A stretch of 64,000 nt of DNA. Source: JBNKLG01 sp050292235 (lineage in GTDB: Bacteria > Pseudomonadota > Gammaproteobacteria > Chromatiales > Chromatiaceae). The stretch covers positions 1-64,000 of the forward strand of contig JBNKLG010000002.1 in NCBI GenBank assembly GCA_050292235.1, in the 5' to 3' direction. The position numbers and the translations under genes were made by a program. Under the pieces are notes generated by a model that did not search any database, was not told the DNA's origin, and was given only the letters and a program-made list of their open reading frames with translations. Positions 42,479 through 53,179 of this stretch are shown piece after piece (the stretch's first letter is position 1; every line of letters begins with the position of its first letter).

Positions 42479-43165
42479 TCAACCTGTGACTTTCTTCCAG
42501 GCCACCTCGTTTCTCAGGTAAAACGGCAGCGCTTTTTCTGCTTTTACGCCAAGGCCCCGTTCGATGTCTCGATGAGCCAGAGGCAGTAGATCCTGTGCCC
42601 GACAGTAAAATTCCGCATGCCGGGCGCTGACAATCTCCCCCAGGCGCTGCCCCAGGACCTCTCCGTAGTTGTCCCAACCATCACCCAATCCATGCCAGCC
42701 CTCCCCTTCGGGACACTTCACCCGTTCTGGCGCCACGACGCCATCGGGAATACAGGGGACAACCAAACCGTTTTCATTCACCTCGTAAGCCCCCCAATAG
42801 ACCTCACCCATGCGGGCATCGAAAGCGGGCAACAGCCGGGTTGCACCCGTTTCGGCATAGCCCCGCTGAGCCAATGCAGCCAGAGTGGAGATGGGTGCCA
42901 GGGGCAGATCAGCGCCAAAAGCCAGCCCCTGGGCTATACCAGCGGCAATGCGCAGGCCGGTGAAGGAGCCAGGCCCAGCGCCAAAAGCCAGGCCATCCAA
43001 CTGATTCAGGGCAAAACCCGTCTCACTCAATAGCGCTTCGACCATGGGCAAGATCAACTGGGTATGACGACGGGGCGCCAACTCGCAGTGCTGCCAGAGG
43101 CGGTCATCATCACTCAGGGCAACAGAACAGTGGTTGGCTGAGGTATCCAGTGCCAGCAGTTTCAT
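42479..43165 (-). CDS. tsaB: tRNA t6A37 threonylcarbamoyltransferase subunit TsaB
   Basis: A 228-residue protein of the ASKHA fold with the opening LALDTSANHCSVAL and the family loop GAGPGSFTGLRIAAGIAQG near residues 64-82. TsaB is the scaffold that brings TsaD and TsaE together to make N6-threonylcarbamoyladenosine at position 37 of ANN-decoding tRNAs. It overlaps the helicase gene by four bases. Length is typical. Confidence 0.93.
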   Translation of the reverse strand: MKLLALDTSANHCSVALSDDDRLWQHCELAPRRHTQLILPMVEALLSETGFALNQLDGLAFGAGPGSFTGLRIAAGIAQGLAFGADLPLAPISTLAALAQRGYAETGATRLLPAFDARMGEVYWGAYEVNENGLVVPCIPDGVVAPERVKCPEGEGWHGLGDGWDNYGEVLGQRLGEIVSARHAEFYCRAQDLLPLAHRDIERGLGVKAEKALPFYLRNEVAWKKVTG

Positions 43166-45102
43166 CCGGTCTCTCTCAGGGTATCCAGGTTGGCGAAGAA
43201 GGCCTGCACATCGGCCAATACCCGTGTACGGGCAAAGGGGGGCATGCTGTCGAGAAAGATCTGGCCATAGCCGTTGCGTTTCAACAGCCGGGGATCGCAG
43301 ACTACGAGTACACCTCGATCGTCGGCATCGCGTATCAAACGCCCTGCTCCCTGTTTCAGAGTCAGAGCGGCTTTGGGTAGCTGATGATCGTAAAAGGGGT
43401 TTTGCTGACGGCGACGCATTGCCTCCAAGCGGGCCTGCAGGACAGGGTCACCGGGAGATTCAAACGGCAGTTTGTCGATGATGACGCAAGAGAGTGCCTC
43501 ACCTTTGACATCCACCCCCTCCCAAAAGCTGGCGGTTCCCAGTAAGACACCGTTGCCGGATGTGCGGAATCGGTTCAACAGTTCGACTTTGGGCAGATTG
43601 CCCTGAATAAAGAGGGGAAAATCCAGACGCGCTTCCAGCTCTTTGGCTGCCTCTCTCAGAGCACGGTGGCTGGTAAAGAGCAGAAAGGCCCGACCTTGGC
43701 TGGCCTCCAGCACGGGCACGGAGACCTCCACCACAGCCTTGGTGTAATCGCGATCCGACGGTTCTGGCAGCCCCCTGGGCACATACCATAGAGCCTGACC
43801 ACTATAGTCAAAGGGGCTGTCCCAGCAGTGGGCCTGATCCGGGTTAAGCCCCAGTTGGCGTTCGAAATGGGCAAAGTTGTTCCCCACCGCCAGGGTGGCG
43901 GAGGTGAAGACCCAGCTGGCCGGGGACCTTTCCATGGCGGTGGAAAAGACCTCGGCGATATCGAGAGGGGTGCGGTTAAAGCGGAAGCCCTGGCTGAAGG
44001 TCTCGAACCAGCGAATATCCTCTGCGCCATCGTCAGACTGCCTGAAGATGGCATCCCAATCAGTCAGCAGGGCGGTGGCACGGCTGGCCATCGCGTCAAG
44101 GCCCTTGCCGCGCTCGGCCAGGGCTTGAAGGGCCTTTTCCAGTTGGTGCAGGGCCTCCCGCAGACGATCCATTTGCTCCTGGATCAGGGTGTCATCTTCG
44201 ATCTCGCGCCAGGCCGAACGGCGATTCTCCAGTCCCAGCAGCAGTCGCAGATCCCGTACCTGTTTTTCCAGGACAGCGGTGCGCTGGAGAAATTCGGGCA
44301 CATCACCCGCCTCGCGCTGGTACTCCAGCTCGGCATCCCGACAGAGTTCGGTCAACTGCCGCCCACTGATCCCCTGCCCAAAAAAGTCACCCGCCACCTC
44401 AGGTAGTTGGTGGGCCTCATCGACGATGATGGCATCGGCATCGGGCAGCAGCTCGCCAAAGCCATCCTTTTTCAATGCAAAATCGGCACAGAGGAGATGG
44501 TGATTGATGACCACCAGATCAGCCTCTTGGGCGGCCTTGCGGGCCTCTAGCAGATGGCAGCGGGAGAGATGGGGGCACTCCTGGCCCAGGCAATTGTCGT
44601 TATGGGAGACGATCAGGGGCAGAATGGGCGCATCCTCCGGCAGCTCGGTCAGTTCAGCCAGGTCACCACTGCGGGTCTTGCTCACCCAGGTATCGACCAG
44701 GGAAAGCAGCTGTCTGGCCTCTGGGGTCCGCCCCCTTGGGGACAGCGTGGCCCGTTCCAGACGATAGTGACAGAGATAGTTGGAGCGGCCCTTGAGCAGG
44801 GCCGTACGAACAGGAATACCCAAGGCGTCGCGCAATAGGGGCAGATCCCGATGAAACAGCTGATCTTGCAGATTCTTGGTACCGGTGGAGACGATGATTT
44901 TGAGCCGGGAGCGCAGCGCCGGAGCCAGATAGGCAAAGGTTTTGCCCGTTCCCGTGCCTGCCTCCACCACCAGAACGCCACCCTCATCCAACAGCAAGGC
45001 CACAGCCTGGGCCATCTCAGACTGCTGGGGACGATAGCGAAATCCAGCAATCTGCTGCGCCAGCAGGCCGTCGGGGGCAAAAATCTGTTCGATATCGGTC
45101 AT
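43162..45102 (-). CDS. DinG/YoaA-family Fe-S helicase
   Basis: A 646-residue XPD-like superfamily 2 DNA helicase. Walker A GTGTGKT has K54; four cysteines (C111, C171, C176, C182) form the 4Fe-4S cluster site between motifs I and II; the DEAH box is D228-H231. The C-terminal helicase motifs include the GAGRLIRD-type motif VI and LGTASFWEGVDVKG. YoaA assists replication or repair with the chi clamp-loader subunit; DinG is SOS-inducible. The neighbour tsaB matches the usual yoaA-tsaB order, so YoaA is the better guess. Confidence 0.92.
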   Translation of the reverse strand: MTDIEQIFAPDGLLAQQIAGFRYRPQQSEMAQAVALLLDEGGVLVVEAGTGTGKTFAYLAPALRSRLKIIVSTGTKNLQDQLFHRDLPLLRDALGIPVRTALLKGRSNYLCHYRLERATLSPRGRTPEARQLLSLVDTWVSKTRSGDLAELTELPEDAPILPLIVSHNDNCLGQECPHLSRCHLLEARKAAQEADLVVINHHLLCADFALKKDGFGELLPDADAIIVDEAHQLPEVAGDFFGQGISGRQLTELCRDAELEYQREAGDVPEFLQRTAVLEKQVRDLRLLLGLENRRSAWREIEDDTLIQEQMDRLREALHQLEKALQALAERGKGLDAMASRATALLTDWDAIFRQSDDGAEDIRWFETFSQGFRFNRTPLDIAEVFSTAMERSPASWVFTSATLAVGNNFAHFERQLGLNPDQAHCWDSPFDYSGQALWYVPRGLPEPSDRDYTKAVVEVSVPVLEASQGRAFLLFTSHRALREAAKELEARLDFPLFIQGNLPKVELLNRFRTSGNGVLLGTASFWEGVDVKGEALSCVIIDKLPFESPGDPVLQARLEAMRRRQQNPFYDHQLPKAALTLKQGAGRLIRDADDRGVLVVCDPRLLKRNGYGQIFLDSMPPFARTRVLADVQAFFANLDTLRETG

Positions 45103-45137
45103 GGAGTGCGGTGCTGGGAAAACCGCATTTTAGGGGT

Positions 45138-45629
45138 TTATGCCTGATTGGCCCAGTAGCCATCCTCCAAGCCATTCTCCCGGGTCCAGCGCAACTGGCC
45201 GATCATTTTAAAACGGGCCACAGAGAGAGCGCCGCGTTTGGCCCGGTTGCCGCTGGATTGTTCCATATAATATTGGATATCGTCCCGATTGGCCTCGTAG
45301 ATTTCAAAGGGCTCGTAGTCTTCATCCATCAGGACCAGAACCACCGAGTCCCACTCCTGATTCATCTTCAATTGGCCGATACGGGCACCACTTTTGGCCT
45401 CATCGAAAAGGGTACGACTTTTGATTTGCACGCGATGGCCGTCGTGGGGATCCATGGCATCATGGCCCAGGTTATCGTCTTCAATGGGTTCTAATCTCAG
45501 CAAGGTGATGGCGTCGTACTCCGCGATCTCGTTACCGACACCCGGCAAGGGACGGCCTACCGTACGCCGGTAGTCCGCAGCCAGTTTCCGCGCCTGACTG
45601 ATCAGTTCTTTGGTGGCATATAGACCCAC
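45138..45629 (-). CDS. PD-(D/E)XK-like conserved protein
   Basis: A 163-residue protein with a restriction-endonuclease-like core: an acidic YDAITLLRLE strand, then DAMDPHDGHRVQIKSR with the spacing D...(Q)xK, and a LVLMDEDYEPFEIYEA strand. The pattern resembles the DUF6998-type conserved proteins. The second acidic residue before IKS is Gln, so nuclease activity is uncertain. It lies 35 bases downstream of the helicase gene start, on the same strand. Confidence 0.6.
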   Translation of the reverse strand: MGLYATKELISQARKLAADYRRTVGRPLPGVGNEIAEYDAITLLRLEPIEDDNLGHDAMDPHDGHRVQIKSRTLFDEAKSGARIGQLKMNQEWDSVVLVLMDEDYEPFEIYEANRDDIQYYMEQSSGNRAKRGALSVARFKMIGQLRWTRENGLEDGYWANQA

Positions 45630-45845
45630 AGACTAGCCCCAATAAGCGTTAATATAAGGTACTCCATGCTTCAGGCCCCATCCAGTGTTCACCCGAAAGT
45701 CATTCCCAGATCCTGGATCTCAAATGACAAAAAATGGCATCGGTACAAGCCTAACAGGAATATCGGCTGATCCCCCCCGTTTATTAGGCTAGCAGCCAAA
45801 ATCTTTCCAGGCCGTCAAGCAGCACATCGCCATCCTGAAACGAGC

Positions 45846-46439
45846 TCAGCCTGCGTTCCGGCCACCTGCCTGGTTACCCAGTGCCTGACGAACCCGATTG
45901 ATCAGATCATAGTTGCTTTGCTTAACAGCCACATTTCCCCCAGCCAGGCCATTGGATTTACGCGCCAGACTGGCGGCTTGGGAATACTTCCCCTGTTTAA
46001 AACGTATATGAGCAAGCTTATTCCACAGCACGGCATTTCTCGGCTGTACGCGCAGAGCACGCTCCAAGGTCGCAGCAGAACCAGCCAGATTACCTGCCTG
46101 TTCCTGACCTTTGGCGGTATTCAGTAATGCCAGTACGGTACCACTGCTGGCCTGACCAGCCGGAGCCATTTCGGTGATTTCCTGTCGCTTGCCCGTGACT
46201 GGGGGCACCTCCTGCATAGCCATGGAGCCCCCACCGGAGTAGGTATCCGTATAAGGCCGTCCCTCGCGGAATTCCCCTGCTTGTGTATCGTCTACATACC
46301 CATAGGTTTTGACATCGGATGCCTCTTCCTGCATCTGCGCTTCACTGTCCTCTACAGGAGCCGGATCAGAGCGATAAGGCGACATACTACAGGCGGTTAG
46401 CCCTAACATCAGAGGAAGAATCAAAAATATCTGTCTCAT
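45846..46439 (-). CDS. TPR lipoprotein
   Basis: A 197-residue protein with a signal peptide ending in the lipobox LTAC (Cys near residue 17) and a C-terminal tetratricopeptide region (NTAKGQEQAGNLAGSAATLERAL, then AVLWNKLAHIRFKQGKYSQAASLARKS). I start it at the ATG at 46439, which gives an ideal lipoprotein signal and overlaps the mrcB stop as TGATG. It may assist PBP1b in the outer membrane, by analogy with LpoB-like partners, but LpoB itself is not a TPR protein. Confidence 0.78.
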   Translation of the reverse strand: MRQIFLILPLMLGLTACSMSPYRSDPAPVEDSEAQMQEEASDVKTYGYVDDTQAGEFREGRPYTDTYSGGGSMAMQEVPPVTGKRQEITEMAPAGQASSGTVLALLNTAKGQEQAGNLAGSAATLERALRVQPRNAVLWNKLAHIRFKQGKYSQAASLARKSNGLAGGNVAVKQSNYDLINRVRQALGNQAGGRNAG

Positions 46440-48889
46440 CAAAGTTCCCAAGGGTTTTTCCATTGTCTCGACTCTCCACCACGGCCAGAAGCGGCCCCAT
46501 TAGGATCACTGCCAGGAGTACCATCCCAGGAACCAAAGGGATCATCACCACAGCCACCCTCTGCGGGCAGGTAGATGTCGATAAACGGTAACATAGTACC
46601 ATCACAATCCGGCCCAGCGAGCAGTCCGCTGTTGAGATTGGCTTTGGCCATGACCACATGATCTGGCCGAATCAGCTCCAGGGGTTGAGGATGGATGCTA
46701 CCCATCACCGAGGCCCAGATCTGTAATGCCCCACTGGCACCACTCAGCCCCGTGGGCTTGTTGTCATCCCGTCCCACCCAGGCCACAGCCACCCGATCAC
46801 CGGTAAAACCGGCAAACCAGCTATCCCGCAATTCGTTGGTCGTCCCCGTTTTGCCCGCCGCATGAACAGACGCTGGCAGGTATTTTTTTGATGAGGTTGC
46901 CGTACCAGCACTCACCACATACTGCATGGCGGTATTGATCAGGTGGACAGAGCTTTCCGGCAAAACCTGGCGCACATCCAGGGGATAACGCTGCAAAGGC
47001 TTGCCATCCTGATCCAGGATATCCCGAATGGTACGCAAAGGTGTGCGATAGCCACCAGAGGCATAGGTCTGATACATCTGCACCACTTCAAGTGGCGTCA
47101 GAGAGGTTGAGCCCAAAAGCATGGAGGGATAGACCTTGAAATTCCGGGTAATACCCAACTTTTTCATAGTATCGGCAATGGCATAAAGCCCTACATCCAT
47201 CCCCAGACGTACCGTCGCCTGGTTATAGGATTTGGCCAGAGATTTATACAACGGCACAAAACCATGAGACTGGTGGTCGTAATTGGTAGGTGTCCAGGGC
47301 CGTTGGCCCGGAATCTCCAGCTGGTAGGGACCATCATCAATAGGGGTCGCCAGACTATAAAGTTCCGGCACCTGCAACGCGGTCAGATAGATGGCTGGCT
47401 TGATCAGTGAACCAATGGGACGAACGGCGTCCAGAGCCCGATTAAAGCCGGCATAATCGGAATGACGTCCACCAACGATGCTCTGCACCTCACCAGTATC
47501 CCGAAGCACCACGATGACAGCAGCCTCATAGGTTCCTTTCGGCTTACGCTTTTTCTTCTCAATCTCATCCAAACGGGCGCGGAGATTCTCCTCACTCTGC
47601 CGCTGCACCCAAGGGTCCAGAGTGGTATGGATTTTCAGCCCTTCGGAGTTAAGATCCTCTTCCCGATAATCCCGCTTCAGCTGGCGACTGACCAAATCCA
47701 TAAAAGCAGGAAAGCGCACACCACCACCGCTGCTTTGGCGGTTGACATGGAGCCCAAGAGGACCTGCTTTTGCCCGTTTGGCCACCTCGGGTTTAACCAC
47801 CCCATATTCCGCCATCAAGTCCAGAATCAGATCACGACGCTCTTTGGTTCGCTCGGGATTGCGCAGTGGATTGTAATAAGAGGGGCCACGAATCAGAGCC
47901 ACCAGCATGGCCTGGTCCTTGACGGACAGCTCCTGCAGAGGCTGATTAAAGTAAAACCGCGCCGCTAGGCCAAAACCGTGGATGGCACGCTGACCATCCT
48001 GCCCCAGATAGATCTCATTGGCATAGGCCTGCAGGATCTCCTCTTTGGGATAACGACTTTCCAAAGCCAGGGCCATCATGGCCTCATTGGCTTTACGTTT
48101 AAGGCTGCGCTCAGAGGTCAGGAAAAAATTCTTCACCAACTGCTGGGTCAGGGTACTACCCCCCTGTACCGCACGACCTGCTCTGAGATTGGTCCACATG
48201 GCCCGGCTAATCCCCTTGAGGGAAACGCCCTTATGCTCAAAAAACTCACGGTCTTCTGAAGCCAGCAAGCCTCCGATCAGTGGCCGGGGAATATCTTCAT
48301 AGCGAACCAGCACCCGATCTTCCTTGTGGGCCGGGTAGATGCTGCCAATCTGCATCGACTCCAATCGTATCAACGCCAGATCGGCACCATTCACATCCCT
48401 GATACCAGCAACGCCTTGATCGTTAAACGTCAGAGTGATACGACGCGCCTTTTCCGTGCCATCCCAAAAGGTAAAATCGCGGCTGAAGATGGCCAATTCG
48501 CCCTTCTCATCGCCTGAATCATAGGTACCCGGAGAGCCTGCATTTTTCACCTCACGGTAGCCCAACTGAGCGACTTCATACAGCACTTGCTCACGTGTGA
48601 CAGGTGCACCGGGATAAATTTCCAAAGGACGGGCAAAGACATGGGCGGGTACCGCCCAACGTTTACCCTCAAACTTTACCCGAACCACATCCTGATAGTG
48701 CAAAAGGGCACCATAAAAGGCGGTACCGCCAATCAGAGCCAACAACATGCCATACATCAACAGACGAACCGCCCAACCCGGCGACAAAAGTTTAATGCGA
48801 CGCGCCTTACGACGACTCGGCTTACGCTTCTGTGTCTTTGCAGCGGTTTTCTTCGCCGGACTCGGCTTCTTTGGTGTTCGTTCGGTCAT
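46439..48889 (-). CDS. mrcB: Bifunctional penicillin-binding protein 1B
   Basis: An 816-residue class A PBP. A basic cytoplasmic tail is followed by a membrane helix (about residues 33-55), a UB2H domain, a GT51 glycosyltransferase domain with EDREFFEHKG, and a transpeptidase domain with the SxxK motif in GSLIKP, SYN in KSYNQ and KTG in KTGTTN. All three transpeptidase motifs and the GT catalytic Glu are present. It polymerises and cross-links peptidoglycan. The C-terminal 40 residues are Gly/Asp-rich. A TPR lipoprotein gene overlaps its 3' end. Confidence 0.95.
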   Translation of the reverse strand: MTERTPKKPSPAKKTAAKTQKRKPSRRKARRIKLLSPGWAVRLLMYGMLLALIGGTAFYGALLHYQDVVRVKFEGKRWAVPAHVFARPLEIYPGAPVTREQVLYEVAQLGYREVKNAGSPGTYDSGDEKGELAIFSRDFTFWDGTEKARRITLTFNDQGVAGIRDVNGADLALIRLESMQIGSIYPAHKEDRVLVRYEDIPRPLIGGLLASEDREFFEHKGVSLKGISRAMWTNLRAGRAVQGGSTLTQQLVKNFFLTSERSLKRKANEAMMALALESRYPKEEILQAYANEIYLGQDGQRAIHGFGLAARFYFNQPLQELSVKDQAMLVALIRGPSYYNPLRNPERTKERRDLILDLMAEYGVVKPEVAKRAKAGPLGLHVNRQSSGGGVRFPAFMDLVSRQLKRDYREEDLNSEGLKIHTTLDPWVQRQSEENLRARLDEIEKKKRKPKGTYEAAVIVVLRDTGEVQSIVGGRHSDYAGFNRALDAVRPIGSLIKPAIYLTALQVPELYSLATPIDDGPYQLEIPGQRPWTPTNYDHQSHGFVPLYKSLAKSYNQATVRLGMDVGLYAIADTMKKLGITRNFKVYPSMLLGSTSLTPLEVVQMYQTYASGGYRTPLRTIRDILDQDGKPLQRYPLDVRQVLPESSVHLINTAMQYVVSAGTATSSKKYLPASVHAAGKTGTTNELRDSWFAGFTGDRVAVAWVGRDDNKPTGLSGASGALQIWASVMGSIHPQPLELIRPDHVVMAKANLNSGLLAGPDCDGTMLPFIDIYLPAEGGCGDDPFGSWDGTPGSDPNGAASGRGGESRQWKNPWEL

Positions 48890-48897
48890 AGAGTCTT

Positions 48898-49698
48898 TTA
48901 TCCGGGCTGTAGATCACGCAGAGCGCTAGGCATATCGCCCCTTTTTTTGGTCGGATTGGCTTGGGATTTCGGGCGAATATACTGGGCCAACGCCTCTTTG
49001 ATCTCGGCATAGAGTTCTGTCACCCACGCAGGATCCCTGGGAAGCTTGGCTGGTGTACGAAGGCGGAAATCATAGGGCGCAATGATGACATTGACATGCT
49101 TCATCCCCACCGCGGCAGTCAACACATAAAGATCCTGTATCGCAGGATCGCCCACGGCGATGCACCCAATCGAGTACGAGGTGCCATGGATAAAGATATC
49201 GCCACCCAGGTTGCCACGATTATCCCGCTGCGCATACTGGTGATCCTGGCGATTGGGGTAGTTGATCCTCATGGAGAGATGATAATTGCTGTTGGGATTG
49301 AGCTGAGTCACCTGATAAATCCCTTCGGGAACCTGCCGATCACCCTGACGCAATTTAGGACCGGAATGGCCGCTGGCCCCCAAAATAGGATAATCCACCA
49401 CATGCACCCAACGACCATCCTTTTTCGCCCAAAGCTCCAGACGACGCTCCTGCTTCAGAGAAACCAGACTGATATCAGAGGGTGGGTAGGCAACGCCCGC
49501 CTTGTCAAAGTGGGGTTTAAGACGCTCCTTGGCAATATCCCCATAGCGTTGCAAAACCTGAGAGGTGGTGCGATTACCCCGCCAGATCGGCCAGAGGCGC
49601 AACAGCTCTTGTTTGGAAAATTCCCGGGCAACCAGTGTTGATGGCGGAACAGCCAAAGCAAAACACATTAAAAACAAATAAATACGCATTAAATTCAT
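48898..49698 (-). CDS. YafK-type murein L,D-transpeptidase or amidase
   Basis: A 266-residue exported protein. The start at 49698 gives a signal peptide (NLMRIYLFLMCFALAVPPSTLVA); the longer frame to 49806 does not. The YkuD domain has the catalytic motif IHGTSYSIGCIAVGD with the essential Cys. Its closest pattern is the YafK/DpaA type, which in E. coli removes Braun lipoprotein from peptidoglycan rather than making 3-3 links. It lies directly upstream of mrcB on the same strand, 8 bases away. Confidence 0.85.
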   Translation of the reverse strand: MNLMRIYLFLMCFALAVPPSTLVAREFSKQELLRLWPIWRGNRTTSQVLQRYGDIAKERLKPHFDKAGVAYPPSDISLVSLKQERRLELWAKKDGRWVHVVDYPILGASGHSGPKLRQGDRQVPEGIYQVTQLNPNSNYHLSMRINYPNRQDHQYAQRDNRGNLGGDIFIHGTSYSIGCIAVGDPAIQDLYVLTAAVGMKHVNVIIAPYDFRLRTPAKLPRDPAWVTELYAEIKEALAQYIRPKSQANPTKKRGDMPSALRDLQPG

Positions 49699-49918
49699 CA
49701 AGATTCGGCGTTTATCGCGGCACAGCCATGTGGCAAACCGAAACAACAAAGTGGATATTGTAAATTGAACCCTATCGTTATGACAGAACCTAGCGACTTT
49801 GATCACGTCAAAAGGATGTATTTTGTCCTATTTCTATGCGGGGATTAAGATCACTGTGCGAAGGCAGACCGAGAAAGAGTCCGCCTTAAACCCACCCAAA
49901 CCCACCCGTGAGATCGAC

Positions 49919-50155
49919 ATGTGTTACGCCATTTTCGCCCTGCTCATTGCCCTGTTATTTTTCTATAGCGACGCCATCGTGCAGGAGTATGCTCTCAGCA
50001 TACACCTGCAAAACGATACCTGGATGACTGTCGCTTTGGGCTGGGAAATGATTCAGGTATTGTGGCCACTGCTCTTGCTGGCCACTGTCATTGGCAGTGC
50101 CCTGACCTATTTGGTGCCAAGATTACTCAACAGGAACGCGAAGAATAGCCAATAA
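49919..50155 (+). CDS. Small membrane protein
   Basis: A 78-residue protein with two hydrophobic helices (CYAIFALLIALLFFYSDAIV and VLWPLLLLATVIGSALTYLV) joined by a short soluble stretch. I prefer the ATG at 49919 over one at 49799, because the upstream extension is basic and lacks a ribosome site. Not recognised; only the topology is supported. Confidence 0.5.
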   Translation: MCYAIFALLIALLFFYSDAIVQEYALSIHLQNDTWMTVALGWEMIQVLWPLLLLATVIGSALTYLVPRLLNRNAKNSQ

Positions 50156-50203
50156 CCACTTGCTTCCAGATCCCAGGCCGTCACAGAAAGCCATCACCTT
50201 ACA

Positions 50204-50235
50204 TAAAAAAACCCGGATTAACGATCCGGGTTTTT
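50204..50235. terminator. Bidirectional rho-independent terminator
   Basis: An A-run (50204-50210), then an ACCCGGAT/ATCCGGGT stem (50211-50218 with 50224-50231) around a 5-base loop, then a T-run. It serves the small membrane gene on the plus strand and the secG-tRNA-Leu transcript on the minus strand. Confidence 0.9.
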
Positions 50236-50242
50236 GCATTGG

Positions 50243-50324
50243 TGCGGATGGCGAGACTTGAACTCGCACGACTTGCGCCACTACCCCCTCAAGATAGCGT
50301 GTCTACCAATTCCACCACATCCGC
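50243..50324 (-). tRNA. tRNA-Leu (GAG)
   Basis: A type II tRNA of 82 bases plus encoded CCA (50240-50242). Acceptor GCGGATG pairs with CATCCGC. The anticodon arm CTATCTTGAGGGGGTAG places GAG at positions 34-36. The long variable arm and T-loop (GTTCAAGTC) are as expected for leucine. It follows secG with 8 bases between them, a common gammaproteobacterial arrangement. Confidence 0.96.
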
Positions 50325-50332
50325 AAATTTCA

Positions 50333-51013
50333 TTACTCAGCCTTGGGTACTTCAGATGAAGTTGTCGGCTTCTCTGGTGCAGCTTCAGCCCCAGCCTTCT
50401 CCCCCTGAATCTCAGCGGCTGGCTGCTCCACCTCAGGCGCTGACGCTTCAGGCACAGCGGTTTCTGTTACTGACGCCTCTGTTGTCGGCACCTCCTCCGA
50501 CGTGGCCGCATCGGGAACAGCCTCCTCAGTAGCTGTCACTTCAGGCGTCCCTTCAGCAGACTTATCCGCCACTGCTGGCTCCAGAGCCTGAATCATAACA
50601 GCCCCCTGATCAGGTTCTGATCCTTCAGTTGCCACTGGAGGCATGTCATCAGATTCAGCAGGATTACCATTACCCATCAGGGTAACCGGTGGCATATCGG
50701 TTTCCGCAGGCTTCTCCTCTTTTGCAGGTACTGCCTTGGATTCATCCTCCGAGAAGCCAGCCATGATGTCACGACCGCCGTCCTGTTTCATCGCAAAATA
50801 GCCAAGGGCAATACTGGTAACAAAAAAGAGGGCTGCCAGAATCGCTGTGGTGCGTGACAGAAAATTGGACGCACCCTGGGCACCAAACACCGTACCCGAG
50901 GCCCCACTGCCGAAGGCCGCGCCGGCGTCAGCGCCTTTGCCGTGTTGCATCAGGACCAAGCCAATGATACCCAGCGCGAGAAAAAGATGAACGACAGTTA
51001 GGATAATTTGCAT
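50333..51013 (-). CDS. secG: Protein translocase subunit SecG with long acidic tail
   Basis: A 226-residue protein. The first 80 residues are normal SecG: helix 1 (LTVVHLFLALGIIGLVLMQHGKG), the GAAFGSGASGTVFG loop and helix 2 (TTAILAALFFVTSIALGYF). SecG is the auxiliary SecYEG subunit in the inner membrane. The remaining 140 residues are rich in Ala, Glu, Pro, Thr and Val and probably disordered, about twice the usual total length. It lies between tpiA and tRNA-Leu, the classical order. Confidence 0.92.
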   Translation of the reverse strand: MQIILTVVHLFLALGIIGLVLMQHGKGADAGAAFGSGASGTVFGAQGASNFLSRTTAILAALFFVTSIALGYFAMKQDGGRDIMAGFSEDESKAVPAKEEKPAETDMPPVTLMGNGNPAESDDMPPVATEGSEPDQGAVMIQALEPAVADKSAEGTPEVTATEEAVPDAATSEEVPTTEASVTETAVPEASAPEVEQPAAEIQGEKAGAEAAPEKPTTSSEVPKAE

Positions 51014-51025
51014 GACCAGTCCTGA

Positions 51026-51772
51026 TTAGCCTGCCTGACAGACTGCTAGAAAGTCAGGCGCCTTGAGCGAGGCACCACCCACCAGGCCGCCATCGATATC
51101 AGGCTTTGCCATGAGTTCTGCTGCGTTTTTCGGATTCATGCTACCGCCATAAAGGATGCGCACTTTCTGCGCTGCCTCAGCATCCACCGCTGCCATCTGG
51201 GCACGGATAAAGGCATGAACCTCTTGCGCCTGTTCCGGGGTAGCGGTTTTACCGGTGCCGATGGCCCAGACGGGCTCATAGGCGACGACCAGCTTTTCGC
51301 TCACGCCATATTTGGTCAAATAGGCCGCCATCTGCCGGGCCACAACCTGCTCAGTGATGCCCTGCTCACGCTCTTCCAGGGTTTCACCTACACAAAGAAT
51401 TGGAATCAGCCCCGCACCCATGGCCTGGTTGGCCTTATCGGCCACCAGCTCATCGGTTTCACTATGGTAGGTACGACGCTCGGAATGACCCACAATCGCA
51501 TAGGTACAGCCATAATCCAGTAACATCGAAGCCGCAGTTTCACCGGTATAGGCACCGGAATCCTGAACAGAGACATCCTGGCCACCCCAAGTGATGGCAC
51601 TGCCTTGGAGCTGAGACTGGCAGAGCGGGATGTAGATGGAAGGCGCACAGACGGCCACCTCAGCACTGGCCACCTGGTCCATACCGTCTTTCAGGCCTTG
51701 GGTCAGCGCCATAATACTCTCAGCACTACCGTTCATTTTCCAATTTCCTGCTACCAAAGGCTTGCGCATCAA
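51026..51772 (-). CDS. tpiA: Triosephosphate isomerase
   Basis: A 248-residue TIM barrel enzyme. The active-site Lys lies in GNWKMNG near residue 12, the His in VGHSERR near 95 and the Glu in [11 protein letters not shown] near 167. It interconverts dihydroxyacetone phosphate and glyceraldehyde 3-phosphate in glycolysis and gluconeogenesis. It is immediately upstream of secG. Confidence 0.97.
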   Translation of the reverse strand: MMRKPLVAGNWKMNGSAESIMALTQGLKDGMDQVASAEVAVCAPSIYIPLCQSQLQGSAITWGGQDVSVQDSGAYTGETAASMLLDYGCTYAIVGHSERRTYHSETDELVADKANQAMGAGLIPILCVGETLEEREQGITEQVVARQMAAYLTKYGVSEKLVVAYEPVWAIGTGKTATPEQAQEVHAFIRAQMAAVDAEAAQKVRILYGGSMNPKNAAELMAKPDIDGGLVGGASLKAPDFLAVCQAG

Positions 51773-51849
51773 TGGATCTCCTAATTCAGTTTCCGATCAT
51801 CAACCGGGCTTCGGGAAGCCCGCCACTTTAACGGACAATAGCGCCGAAA

Positions 51850-53160
<1,311 letters not shown>

Positions 53161-53179
53161 TTAATGATTGAAAAAATGC

